Counted from the first letter of the stretch, positions 44,793 through 52,584 are shown. The stretch is 61,648 nucleotides of DNA from CAZXNF01 sp050741255 (GCA_050741255.1 JBOIEQ010000004.1:1-61648); one strand, 5' to 3'. A program made the numbers and translations. Notes: generated by a model not told the origin, from the letters alone.

Positions 44793-45695
44793 TTATCCAC
44801 CCTGGGAACCGGCTTGCGGCGCCGGCGCCATTTTTTCCGGCAAGGCGCCGTCGAGAAAATCGACAACGATATCCCGGTAGGTGGCGCCGAATTTCGGCGC
44901 GAAGGCCTCGATGTGGCCACTTGATTCGATCACGATCAGGCGCTTGGGCTCTTTCGCCTGGTCGAACAGCCGTCGGCCATGGGTCACCGGAATCACGGCG
45001 TCCGACGTTCCGTGCATCAACAGCAGAGGAATCGGCGCCAGGCGCCCGATATAGCGGTCCGGGCTATAGGTGTCGTCCATGAGCACGCCGGAACCGGAGA
45101 CCCTGTCGCTGGCGATGGAGGAGTAGGAAAAGAAGGTCGCCTCGATGACGATCGCCCTGACACCCCTGCGGTTGCCGGAGCCGACGACGGCGATCGCATT
45201 CGCGCCGCCCAGGCTCTGGCCGAGGACGGCCAGGCGGTCCGGATTCACATCCGCACGCGATCGAACGTAGTCGAGCGCGCTGCCGGAGTCCTCGAACACG
45301 CCCTTGGGCTCCGGCGCCCCCTCGGACGCGCCGTACCCGCGGTAATCGAAGACGAACAGGTTATATCCCCGCTTTGGCAGCCACTCGACGAACTGCCAGT
45401 GCGCGGAAAGATTCTGGGCGTTGCCGTGATAGTGAACGACGGTGCCCTTCGCCTGCCGGGGATCATCGTACCCCGCCGCCGGAATAAACCATCCGTAAAG
45501 AAGCGTTCCGTCCGGACTCCTGAATCGCACCTCCTCGAACTTGAGGCCCGCCCGCGCCGGCGTGTCGTAGATCACGCGGTCCGGATGATAGAACAGGCCC
45601 TGCACGCAGCCCACCAGCATTGACGAGGCCGCCAGCAGGCAGGCGATCCGGCATCCGGCGGCGCTCCATCCGCCGGTGCCCTTCAGGCCTGCCAT
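44793..45695 (-). CDS. lipoprotein alpha/beta hydrolase (BEM46/ABHD13-like)
   Basis: This 300-residue membrane-anchored hydrolase has lipobox LVGC (Cys30), then FRSPDGTLLYGWFIPA, VVHYHGNAQNLSAH (oxyanion), FVFDYRGYGASEG, the nucleophile elbow LGQSLGGANA, Asp in HGTSDAVIP and His in SSGHIEAF. This is the layout of BEM46/ABHD13-type serine hydrolases. The start codon lies inside a decayed copy of the GIY-YIG gene end (45683-45742), so the first codons of the signal peptide derive from that junction. Confidence 0.85.
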   Translation of the reverse strand: MAGLKGTGGWSAAGCRIACLLAASSMLVGCVQGLFYHPDRVIYDTPARAGLKFEEVRFRSPDGTLLYGWFIPAAGYDDPRQAKGTVVHYHGNAQNLSAHWQFVEWLPKRGYNLFVFDYRGYGASEGAPEPKGVFEDSGSALDYVRSRADVNPDRLAVLGQSLGGANAIAVVGSGNRRGVRAIVIEATFFSYSSIASDRVSGSGVLMDDTYSPDRYIGRLAPIPLLLMHGTSDAVIPVTHGRRLFDQAKEPKRLIVIESSGHIEAFAPKFGATYRDIVVDFLDGALPEKMAPAPQAGSQGG

Positions 45696-45742
45696 ACGCC
45701 GTAGCCCTTTTCCCGCAAGGCGATCGCCAGCCCGACCTCCAT
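45683..45742 (-). pseudogene. decayed C-terminal fragment of the GIY-YIG gene at 48530
   Basis: These 60 bases match 48530-48589 at 53 positions. They encode the same last 19 residues (MEVGLAIALREKGYGVWQA against MEVELAI...) and stop, with no gene body upstream. The fragment overlaps the start of the lipoprotein hydrolase in another frame. It is a leftover of a duplication or of recombination at this locus. The 70 bp between it and the anti-sigma stop holds nothing else. Confidence 0.7.
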
Positions 45743-45812
45743 GTTCCCGCCCCGCAGGTGTCCTGAACCCCATTATCCCCGTCTGGCGGCGACCGCGCTC
45801 GCCGCCGCGGCC

Positions 45813-46571
45813 CTACTGGCGCGGCGGTTCGCGTACGAGTTGCGAGAAGGCTTCCAGATCGCGACGGTCGACGTCGGAGATCGCGGCATACGCCAGCCCG
45901 CTCTCCGTCCACGTCGCCACCCCGTAGCCGCGCGCGCGCGCAAAAGCGGGGGGCGCGCCCCTGCCGTCCTCCGCACGCCACACGTAGAGGTTGATGACGT
46001 GGTTGCGGATCCGGTAGACGATGGCCGCCGCAGGATGCGTGTCCACGCGGTCGAGCCGCGCGCCGAGGAGCAGATAGCCCTGCGCCGCGAGATCGCGCAC
46101 CGCCGGCGCGAAATCGATCCTGCCCTGCAGCCACGGCTTGACGGTGTGGCGGTCGCCGGATCCCACGTCCAGCAAGTGCGTCCCCGGCGTCAGCGATGCC
46201 ACGTGGCTCGCGACCAGCGCCTCAAACGGCGGGGGCGCCGGCACGCTGCGCCCCGCGTGATAGCCGAGCGCCGCGCTGCCGGCGGCCACCGCGAGAACGA
46301 CGGCCGCCGCCGGCAACCAGCGCAGGCCGTGCAGGCGCCCGGGCCGCGCGCGGGTCTCCGCCTCCTTGCGCAGGCGGTAGACGAGGCCCGCCGGGGCGGC
46401 ATGCCGGGGCGCGGCGGCACGTGCGCGCTGCACCAGCGCTTCGCGCGCGGCGCGGGCCACCGTGCACGCCGGGCAGACGGCCAGATGCTCCGCCATGTCG
46501 AGCCGGGTCGCGGCGTCCACTTCGCCGTCGAGATAGGCGTCGAGCAACTGGGCGGCATGCGCGCAGTTCAT
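45813..46571 (-). CDS. anti-sigma factor with N-terminal zinc finger
   Basis: This 252-residue membrane anti-sigma factor has an N-terminal ZAS/zf-HC2 domain: Cys3, and the H-x3-C-x2-C motif in EHLAVCPAC. A single transmembrane helix (AAAVVLAVAAGSAALG near residue 90) precedes a periplasmic domain of about 150 residues. The cytoplasmic zinc domain would hold the ECF sigma factor until an envelope or redox signal releases it. It overlaps the sigma gene by 4 bp (ATGA). Confidence 0.88.
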   Translation of the reverse strand: MNCAHAAQLLDAYLDGEVDAATRLDMAEHLAVCPACTVARAAREALVQRARAAAPRHAAPAGLVYRLRKEAETRARPGRLHGLRWLPAAAVVLAVAAGSAALGYHAGRSVPAPPPFEALVASHVASLTPGTHLLDVGSGDRHTVKPWLQGRIDFAPAVRDLAAQGYLLLGARLDRVDTHPAAAIVYRIRNHVINLYVWRAEDGRGAPPAFARARGYGVATWTESGLAYAAISDVDRRDLEAFSQLVREPPRQ

Positions 46572-47107
46572 CGCTGCCCCCCCTGCCGCAGCCGGGCGGA
46601 CGTCATCGCCGCCATGAGAAGGTCCCGCCCGCGCGCGAGGCGCGACATGACGGTGCCGATCGGCACATCCACGATGGCGCTGATCTCCTTGTAGCTCATC
46701 TGTTCCAGTTCGCGCAGCACCACCACCTCGCGGAAGTCCGGCGGCAGCCGCGCGATGCAGGCGCGCACCCAGCGCGCGTCCGACGCGCGCATTGCCTGGG
46801 CCTCGGGATCGTCGGCCGCTGCGTTTTCCGAGTGCGTTTCCTCGTCGAAGGGTGTCTCGCTACGCCCGCGGCGCCCGTCCTCGCGCAGCCGGTCCACGCA
46901 CGCGTTGCGCACGATCGCCATGAACCATGCACGCGGATTCGCGCCCGACTGCGCGTCGAGGAAACGCAGGGCGCGCAGCGCGGCCTCCTGCACGACATCC
47001 TGGGCGCTGGCGGCGTCGCCGGTCATCCAGCGCGCGAGGTTGTACGCCGCATCGAGGTGCGCCAGCACGGTCGTCTCGAAGCGATGGTCGTGGTCGATCT
47101 GGGTCAT
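46568..47107 (-). CDS. ECF-type RNA polymerase sigma factor
   Basis: This 179-residue ECF sigma factor has region 2 with DVVQEAALRALRF and PRAWFMAIVRNACVDRLR, and region 4 with LPPDFREVVVLRELEQMSYKEISAIVDVPIGTVMSRLARGR, the helix-turn-helix that reads the -35 element. There is an Asp/Glu-rich linker and no C-terminal extension. There is no ribosome binding site before the ATG, and the predicted start of transcription is only a few bases upstream, suggesting a leaderless mRNA. It likely recognises the GGAAT/CGTC promoters on both sides of the divergent gap. Confidence 0.92.
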   Translation of the reverse strand: MTQIDHDHRFETTVLAHLDAAYNLARWMTGDAASAQDVVQEAALRALRFLDAQSGANPRAWFMAIVRNACVDRLREDGRRGRSETPFDEETHSENAAADDPEAQAMRASDARWVRACIARLPPDFREVVVLRELEQMSYKEISAIVDVPIGTVMSRLARGRDLLMAAMTSARLRQGGQR

Positions 47108-47118
47108 ATTTCTGTCAT

Positions 47119-47144
47119 GACGGTGACGTTGGCCAGTTTATTCC
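47119..47144 (-). promoter_or_regulatory. ECF promoter for the sigma/anti-sigma operon
   Basis: Read on the minus strand, GGAAT (47140-47144) and CGTC (47119-47122) are separated by 17 nt, exactly as in the opposing promoter at 47170. The -10 is about 12 nt from the sigma ATG, so the transcript would be nearly leaderless. This suggests autoregulation. Confidence 0.55.
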
Positions 47145-47169
47145 CCGGAGTGCGGGCGCCGGCGCCGCG

Positions 47170-47195
47170 GGAATAAAACCCGCCCCCGCGCCGTC
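47170..47195 (+). promoter_or_regulatory. ECF promoter for the propeller-cupredoxin gene
   Basis: GGAAT (47170-47174) and CGTC (47192-47195) with a 17-nt spacer copy the arrangement of the divergent sigma promoter, including the AAA after GGAAT. It would drive the secreted protein gene 90 bp downstream under the local ECF factor. Confidence 0.55.
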
Positions 47196-47284
47196 TCCCC
47201 CAGCGAGGCTGCTGCTGCAAAACCGGTTTCCCCTGTCATTCCACCCTCGCGGACGGTCGGTTCGCCCGTAACAAGGAGATCATC

Positions 47285-48520
47285 ATGCTGCGCACGTTTT
47301 CTTCGTGGTCCTGCGGACTGCTCGTCGCCCTCTTCGCCGTCGCAACGGCCGCCGCGGCGGCGCCACCCGGCCCCAAGGTGTACGTCGGCAACTTCAAGGA
47401 CAACACCGTCAGCGTCGTCGATCCGGCCAACGGCGCCGCCGTCGCCACCGTGCCCGTCGTGGCGGGACCCCACGGCATGGCGGTCTCGACGGACGGCCGC
47501 ACCGTGTACGTGAGCGGCGACGCCTCGTCCGGGGTCAGTGTCATCGATACCGCGACCGACCGTGTCACGCATACGATCGAGGTCGGCAAGGCGCCGCACG
47601 GCGTCACGCTGACGCCCGACGGCCGGTGGCTGCTGGTCGGTGTCTACGGCGACGACCGCGTCGCGATCATCGATACCGCGAGCCGGCAGGTCGTGGCGAC
47701 GGTGCCGGTGGGCAAGCCGCACAACATCGCGGTCCGTCCCGACGGCAAACTCGCCTACGTCGGCTCGCAGGAACCGGGCAAATTCGCGCTGGCGGTCGTC
47801 GATCTCGCCACGCGCGCGGTGGTGCGCAGCATCCCCCTCGAACGCGCGCCGCGCGGGGTGGATTCGGCCCACGACGGCAAGGCGCTCTACGTGACGCTGG
47901 CCGGCGCCAGCGCGGTGTACGTGGTGGACCCCGCCACGGACCGCATCACCGCCGAAATCCCGACCGGCGTGTCGCCCCACCTCGCCCAATACAATCGCGG
48001 CGCGCCGGCGGGCGTCGCCGTCGTGCAGGGCCCGGGCGAGCTGTTCCTGTTCGATCCCGCGAAGAACATCGCGCTGCGCTCCATCGCGGTCGGCAAGCAG
48101 CCGCACTGGGTGGCGGCCAGCGGCGACGGCAGGCAGGCCTACGTCACCAACGAGGGTTCGAACGACCTCACCGTCGTCGATCTCGCCACCGGGCGGACCA
48201 CGACCATCCCCGTCGGCAACGCGCCGCGCAAGGTCGTCGCCCAGCCGGCGCCGGTCAAGGCGGCGGGGGGGGCGGCGGTATCCATCGTGAACTTCGCGTT
48301 CGCCCCGCTGCAGATCGCGATCGCCGCCGGCCGGAGCGTGACGTGGACCAACGACGACGGAGCGCCGCACGGGCTCGGCTTCAAGGACGGCGCCAGGGGC
48401 GCCGATGTGCTGCTGCCCGGCGCGGCCTTCAGCCGCGTGTTCGAACAGCCGGGCACCTACGACTACGTGTGTTCGGTGCATCCCTACATGACGGGAAAGG
48501 TGACCGTGCGGGCCCGGTAA
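47285..48520 (+). CDS. secreted YVTN beta-propeller protein with C-terminal cupredoxin domain
   Basis: This is a 411-residue exported protein. After a signal peptide (VALFAVATAAAAA) come about seven YVTN-type blades (VYVGNFKDNTVSVVDPANG and repeats to about residue 320), then a blue-copper-like domain with ligand set His362, Cys396, His399 and Met402 (APHG...YVCSVHPYM). The propeller-plus-cupredoxin order is that of nitrous oxide reductase, but only one copper cysteine is present, so a mononuclear copper electron-transfer or copper-binding role is likelier than N2O reduction. AGGAG precedes the ATG. It diverges from the ECF operon. Confidence 0.88.
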   Translation: MLRTFSSWSCGLLVALFAVATAAAAAPPGPKVYVGNFKDNTVSVVDPANGAAVATVPVVAGPHGMAVSTDGRTVYVSGDASSGVSVIDTATDRVTHTIEVGKAPHGVTLTPDGRWLLVGVYGDDRVAIIDTASRQVVATVPVGKPHNIAVRPDGKLAYVGSQEPGKFALAVVDLATRAVVRSIPLERAPRGVDSAHDGKALYVTLAGASAVYVVDPATDRITAEIPTGVSPHLAQYNRGAPAGVAVVQGPGELFLFDPAKNIALRSIAVGKQPHWVAASGDGRQAYVTNEGSNDLTVVDLATGRTTTIPVGNAPRKVVAQPAPVKAAGGAAVSIVNFAFAPLQIAIAAGRSVTWTNDDGAPHGLGFKDGARGADVLLPGAAFSRVFEQPGTYDYVCSVHPYMTGKVTVRAR

Positions 48521-48529
48521 CCGCGCCGG

Positions 48530-48865
48530 CTAGGCCTGCCACACCCCGTAGCCTTTTTCCCGCAAGGCGATCGCCAGTTCGACCTCCATGTCCCGCGCGG
48601 CGTCGTACGGCATCGGGTTGTAGCACTCGTACAGCTCTGGCAGCAGGCGTTCGCCGTAGAGCCGGACATACCTGTTCGCCCGGATGCCGGCCTTGTGCTT
48701 GTCGAAGCGGTCATCGGGGCTGAGTCCAGTCATGCCGACGTAGACGCAGGGTCTGAGCGGATCGTGGTCGGGATTGCACTTCACGAACTTGCGCTCGTAC
48801 AGCACGGCATTCGACAGCAGCACCACGTAGACATGGTGATGATCGCGGCGTCTGCGGACCGCCAT
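48530..48865 (-). CDS. GIY-YIG-like nuclease family protein
   Basis: This 111-residue small GIY-YIG-type protein has HVYVVLLS as the first strand, PCVYVGMTGLSPDDRFDKHKAG carrying the second Tyr/Gly and Arg of the fold, and a C-terminal REKGYGVWQA helix-strand typical of this subfamily. Its first motif is degenerate (VYV for GIY), so cleavage activity is uncertain. Its stop is 10 bp from the convergent propeller gene. A decayed copy of its end lies at 45683-45742. Confidence 0.75.
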   Translation of the reverse strand: MAVRRRRDHHHVYVVLLSNAVLYERKFVKCNPDHDPLRPCVYVGMTGLSPDDRFDKHKAGIRANRYVRLYGERLLPELYECYNPMPYDAARDMEVELAIALREKGYGVWQA

Positions 48866-48871
48866 GCCCGC

Positions 48872-49096
48872 TCAGCGATCGGCGGCCTTCTCGGCCTGCT
48901 GCTGCGTTTCCTCTGCCTTTTGCTGCGCGTCGTCGATCTTCCGCTGCATCTGCTCCATCGTCTTCTTGCCGGCCACGAGTTCCTGCTGCTTGACCGCTGC
49001 AGCGGTCGCCGCGGTGCCGGCGGTTTCGACGCCGCAGCCGCCCACAGCCGCGGTAACGACGAGGCTCAGTGCGATGAGGCTGCGATGTGTGGACAA
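48872..49096 (-). CDS. small coiled-coil lipoprotein
   Basis: This 74-residue protein has lipobox VGGC (Cys21) and a mature part that is almost entirely a Gln/Lys/Glu-rich helix (KKTMEQMQRKIDDAQQKAEETQQQ). It is an outer-membrane-anchored coiled coil reminiscent of Lpp-like proteins, of unknown role. The only possible start in frame is TTG at 49096, with no strong ribosome binding site, so its reality is less certain than its neighbours. Confidence 0.55.
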   Translation of the reverse strand: MSTHRSLIALSLVVTAAVGGCGVETAGTAATAAAVKQQELVAGKKTMEQMQRKIDDAQQKAEETQQQAEKAADR

Positions 49097-49199
49097 GTGG
49101 ATGACCCGATCAGCAGAATCTGAGCATCATAATACTTCCTACTTCCCTCCACTCCCCGCGCACGAGCAACGACGCCCGCCCCGCCCGTCACCGTCACCG

Positions 49200-49751
49200 T
49201 CAATAGCCGAGCGGCATCTGTACGGACCGGTCGTAGACGAGCCCGTCCGCGGCGGGGCGCGCCGCCCCGTGCAGGACGTGCGGGCGCACGTCGTCCGCCG
49301 CGACGAGGTGCAGCACGGCGATGCCGCGCCCGAGCAGGACGTCCGCAATGAAACTGCGGTGGCAGTGCGCAGGCTGGGTCTCGGCGCACATGAAGGCCGC
49401 GCGCGCGGTCTGACCGCGGGCGATCAGTGCTTCCAGGGCCTGCTTGAAGGGGGCGGAGGCCATGTGATCGGCGAACCCGCGAAACGCCGCGTCGCGCAGC
49501 CCGAGGTGCGGCGAGTCGCGCCGGGGCCGGCGCATCCCGCCCAGCGCGACGCCCTCCCAGGTGTAGGCGATGCCCGCCCGCGCGAGCGCCGTCTCGAGCA
49601 TCGCGCGGCGGAACTGCGGGTGCCGCTTCGAGGACGGATAGGCGCGCACGTCGATCAGACATTCGATCCGGTGCGCCTCGAGCACGTCCATAAACGCCGC
49701 CAGGCTGCGGCTGCCGTGGCCGATGGTGTACAGCGTGGTCGCGGGATTCAT
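49200..49751 (-). CDS. DUF488 family protein
   Basis: This 183-residue DUF488 protein has YTIGHGSRSLAAFMDVL at the start, IDVRAYPSSKRHPQF, and the conserved CAETQPAHCHRSFIADVL near the C-terminus, whose Cys/His residues look functional. The family is widespread, often near DNA-metabolism or stress genes, with unknown activity. The start is ATG at 49751; the longer frame upstream crosses the next gene's promoter. The 103 bp between it and the small lipoprotein holds nothing recognised. Confidence 0.85.
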   Translation of the reverse strand: MNPATTLYTIGHGSRSLAAFMDVLEAHRIECLIDVRAYPSSKRHPQFRRAMLETALARAGIAYTWEGVALGGMRRPRRDSPHLGLRDAAFRGFADHMASAPFKQALEALIARGQTARAAFMCAETQPAHCHRSFIADVLLGRGIAVLHLVAADDVRPHVLHGAARPAADGLVYDRSVQMPLGY

Positions 49752-49893
49752 GTCGCGATGACGACCGGGGCGGCGTCGCGCCGAATGGCTGCGCCGAAAT
49801 CGGTGAAGAGCTGCGTGGTCATCCGGATTCAGTCGTTCGCATCTGCATCGGCGCGGCGCCGGGAGACACCGCCAAACGCCATGTGTGATGGCA

Positions 49894-49899
49894 TATAAT
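49894..49899 (+). promoter_or_regulatory. -10 element for the glycine-zipper lipoprotein gene
   Basis: A perfect TATAAT lies 76 bp before the ATG. No good -35 is found at 16-18 bp, so an activator may help. The rest of the 224-bp gap upstream is featureless apart from the inverted repeat at 49913. Confidence 0.55.
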
Positions 49900-49912
49900 G
49901 CCGCGATTCGGG

Positions 49913-49931
49913 CGGAACGGAAATCGTTCCG
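49913..49931 (+). promoter_or_regulatory. inverted repeat in the 5' leader
   Basis: CGGAACG and CGTTCCG form a perfect 7-bp inverted repeat with a 5-nt loop, just downstream of the predicted transcription start. It could be an operator or an mRNA hairpin. Confidence 0.4.
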
Positions 49932-49975
49932 ATAGCCCCGTCCGAGCATTCAATCGAACCTTGGGAGTTCATGAC

Positions 49976-50422
49976 ATGCAAACAGTATTCACCCGATTGT
50001 GGGTTGCCATCCTCGCGCTGACGCTGGCCGCGTGCTCCAGCAATCCGTTCGGCGCCTCCGACCAGGAAATCCAGACCGTGCGTTACGGCAAGGTCGAACA
50101 GATCACCCCGGTGACCATCGACCACCCGAACAAGTTCGGCATTGGCGCCATCCTCGGCGGTGCCGCGGGTGCCGGGCTCGGCAGTCTGATCGGCGCCGGG
50201 ACCGGACGCGACGTCGCGATTGCCGTGGGTGCGCTGGCCGGTGCAGTGGGCGGCAGCTACGCGCAAAGCCGTGCAAGCACCAAGAACGGCATGCAGATCG
50301 TCGTGCGAACCGATAGCGGCGTACTGGTTGTGGTAACCCAGCCCACGGATGCCAATATCCGCGTCGGTGACCGCGTGCAGATCATCGGAACCGGTGGGGA
50401 CGCCAGCGTCACGCGCCTGTAA
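49976..50422 (+). CDS. outer membrane lipoprotein with glycine zipper (SlyB/PcP type)
   Basis: This 148-residue lipoprotein has lipobox LAAC (Cys20) followed by CSSNPFG. A central glycine-zipper hairpin (GIGAILGGAAGAGLGSLIG, then GALAGAVGGSYAQ) is the 2TM motif of SlyB/Pcp lipoproteins, and a C-terminal beta domain (VVRTDSGVLVVVTQ...VGDRVQIIG) follows. It probably supports outer membrane integrity. The ATG at 49976 opens the signal peptide. It is followed by a strong terminator shared with rplQ. Confidence 0.9.
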   Translation: MQTVFTRLWVAILALTLAACSSNPFGASDQEIQTVRYGKVEQITPVTIDHPNKFGIGAILGGAAGAGLGSLIGAGTGRDVAIAVGALAGAVGGSYAQSRASTKNGMQIVVRTDSGVLVVVTQPTDANIRVGDRVQIIGTGGDASVTRL

Positions 50423-50440
50423 CGCGATAGCGACGCCCAC

Positions 50441-50469
50441 AAAAAAGCCGGCTCACGCCGGCTTTTTTT
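50441..50469. terminator. bidirectional rho-independent terminator
   Basis: GCCGGC, loop TCAC, GCCGGC is flanked by six A on the left and seven T on the right. It works in both directions between the convergent lipoprotein gene and the end of the ribosomal alpha operon (rplQ). Confidence 0.9.
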
Positions 50470-50488
50470 ATGGGTGCGGAGAACGCAC

Positions 50489-50902
50489 TCAGGCCGCGGC
50501 CGCTTCCTTCTCCTTGCCCTTGCCGGCCTTGGCTTCCACCGGCGCCGGACGGTCCATCAGTTCGACGATCGCCATGGGCGCGTTGTCGCCCTGGCGGAAG
50601 CCGGACTTGAGGATGCGGAGGTAGCCACCGTTGCGCTTCGCGTAGCGCGGACCCAGCTCGCCGAAGAGCTTGCCCACGATATCGCGATCGCGCAGCCGGT
50701 TGAATGCGAGCCGGCGGTTGGCGAGCGTGGCGTTCTTGCCCAGCGTGATGATGGGCTCGGCGACGCGCCGCAGCTCTTTCGCCTTCGGCAGCGTGGTCTT
50801 GATGACCTCGTGCTTGAGGAGCGAAACGGTCATGTTCCGGAACATGGCCAGCCGGTGGCTGGTCGTCCGGTTGAGTTTGCGAAGTCCGTGACGGTGACGC
50901 AT
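50489..50902 (-). CDS. rplQ: 50S ribosomal protein L17
   Basis: This 137-residue L17 (bL17) starts MRHRHGLRKLNRTTSHR, the universal N-terminus, and ends in a Lys/Glu/Ala tail longer than the E. coli version. L17 lies near the exit tunnel of the large subunit. It is the last gene of the alpha operon, 30 bp after rpoA, and its transcript ends at the terminator at 50441. Confidence 0.98.
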   Translation of the reverse strand: MRHRHGLRKLNRTTSHRLAMFRNMTVSLLKHEVIKTTLPKAKELRRVAEPIITLGKNATLANRRLAFNRLRDRDIVGKLFGELGPRYAKRNGGYLRILKSGFRQGDNAPMAIVELMDRPAPVEAKAGKGKEKEAAAA

Positions 50903-50932
50903 GGTAATTTCCTGACGGCCCTTAGGCCCGAA

Positions 50933-51916
50933 TTAGGCTTTTTCCAGGCCGACGGGCGGCCAGTTTTCGAGCTTCATGCCGAGCGTGAGGCCGCGCGCGG
51001 CGAGTACTTCCTTGATCTCGTTCAGCGACTTGCGACCCAGGTTCGGCGTCTTCAGCAGCTCGGTCTCACTGCGCTGGATGAGATCGCCGATGTAATAGAT
51101 ATTCTCGGCCTTGAGGCAGTTGGCCGAACGCACCGTGAGTTCCAGGTCGTCCACCGGACGCAGCAGGATCGGGTCGATCGGCTGCGGCTTCTTGGACTCT
51201 TCGGTCGCGGCCGTGCCCTTGAGGTCGGCGAACACCACGAGCTGCTCGACCAGGATGCGGGCGGCGTAGCGGATCGCCTCTTCCGGCTCGATTGCGCCGT
51301 TGGTTTCGATGTCCACAATCAGCTTGTCGAGGTCGGTGCGCTGTTCGACGCGCGCGCTCTCCACGGCGTAGCTCACTCGGCGCACCGGGCTGAACGAGGC
51401 GTCCAGCATGATGCTGCCCACGCTGCGGGTTTCGCCCAGCGGGTCGCGGATGGCGCGCACGGTCGCCGGCACGTAGCCGCGGCCGCTTTCGACCTTGATC
51501 TGCATGTCGAGCTTGCCGCCGGCGGTCAGGTGCGCGATCACGTGATCGGGATTGACGATCTCCATGTCGTGCATCGGCTCGATGTCGCCGGCCGTGACCA
51601 CACCTTCACCGCTCTTCTTGAGGTTGAGCGTGACTTCGGCGCGATTGTGCAGCTTGAGCACGAGGCCCTTGAGATTCAGCAGGACGTCGACCACATCTTC
51701 CTGCACGCCCTCGATGGTCGAGTATTCGTGCAGCACTCCGGCCATTTTGACCTCGGTCGCGGCGTAGCCAGGCATCGAGGACAGAAGCACGCGGCGCAGC
51801 GCGTTGCCGAGCGTGTGGCCGTAGCCGCGCTCGAACGGTTCCATCGTGATCTTGGCGTGGAACGGCGAGATGTTCTGGACATCGATGATGCGGGGCTTGA
51901 GCAGACTGGATTGCAT
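50933..51916 (-). CDS. rpoA: DNA-directed RNA polymerase subunit alpha
   Basis: RpoA dimerises to nucleate RNA polymerase assembly, and its C-terminal domain contacts UP elements and activators. The 327-residue protein has the N-terminal FERGYGHTLGNALRRVLLSS motif and the C-terminal helix-hairpin-helix TPNLGRKSLNEIKEVLAARGL. The ATG at 51916 (MQSSLLKPR) is the usual betaproteobacterial start. It sits between rpsD and rplQ. Confidence 0.98.
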   Translation of the reverse strand: MQSSLLKPRIIDVQNISPFHAKITMEPFERGYGHTLGNALRRVLLSSMPGYAATEVKMAGVLHEYSTIEGVQEDVVDVLLNLKGLVLKLHNRAEVTLNLKKSGEGVVTAGDIEPMHDMEIVNPDHVIAHLTAGGKLDMQIKVESGRGYVPATVRAIRDPLGETRSVGSIMLDASFSPVRRVSYAVESARVEQRTDLDKLIVDIETNGAIEPEEAIRYAARILVEQLVVFADLKGTAATEESKKPQPIDPILLRPVDDLELTVRSANCLKAENIYYIGDLIQRSETELLKTPNLGRKSLNEIKEVLAARGLTLGMKLENWPPVGLEKA

Positions 51917-51942
51917 GTCGGGGGCTCCGGGTGCGGGTGCGC

Positions 51943-52569
51943 TTAGCGCGAGTAAAGTTCGACCACGAGCGATTCGTTGATGGTGGCGGGCAGCTCGGTG
52001 CGCAACGGCAGCGCCTTGAACGTGCCTTTCAGTTCCTTGGCATCCACCGTCAGCCATTCCGGGAAGCCGCGGCCTTCGGCAGCCTCGGCGGCGCCCTTGA
52101 TGCGCAACTGGGCTTTGGCCTTCGCCGCGACCTCGACCACGTCGCCGGGACGCAGATGGTACGACGGGATGTTGACGCGCTTGCCGTTCACGAGAATCGC
52201 GTTATGGCGCACGACCTGGCGGGCTTCCGAGCGCGAGGCGCCGAACCCCATGCGGTAGGCGACGTTGTCCAGGCGGCTCTCGAGAATCTGCAGCAGCGCT
52301 TCGCCCGTGATGCCCTTCTGGCGCTCGGCTTCCGCATAGGTCTTGCGGAACTGGCGCTCGAGCTCGCCGTAGAGGCGGCGCACCTTCTGCTTTTCGCGCA
52401 ACTGGGTGGCGTAGCCGGACAGGCGGCTGTTCTTCTGGCCGTGTTGCCCGGGCGGGTAGTTGCGGCGCTCGATGGCGCACTTGTCGGTAAAGCACTTTTC
52501 GCCCTTGAGGAAGAGTTTCTCTCCCTCGCGGCGGCATTGACGGCATTTGGCGTCGAGATTGCGGGCCAT
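51943..52569 (-). CDS. rpsD: 30S ribosomal protein S4
   Basis: This 208-residue S4 (uS4) starts MARNLDAKCRQCRREGEKLF. The paired cysteines resemble the zinc-binding form seen in some bacteria, and an S4 RNA-binding domain (LESRLDNVAYRMGF) follows. S4 initiates 16S rRNA folding and in E. coli represses the alpha operon by binding its leader. It is 26 bp upstream of rpoA. Confidence 0.98.
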   Translation of the reverse strand: MARNLDAKCRQCRREGEKLFLKGEKCFTDKCAIERRNYPPGQHGQKNSRLSGYATQLREKQKVRRLYGELERQFRKTYAEAERQKGITGEALLQILESRLDNVAYRMGFGASRSEARQVVRHNAILVNGKRVNIPSYHLRPGDVVEVAAKAKAQLRIKGAAEAAEGRGFPEWLTVDAKELKGTFKALPLRTELPATINESLVVELYSR

Positions 52570-52584
52570 GTTTTCTCCTTGACC

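Noticed and set aside
47285..48520. Propeller-cupredoxin as nitrous oxide reductase
   Set aside because: It lacks the paired CuA cysteines and the histidine-rich CuZ ligands, and no nos genes are nearby.
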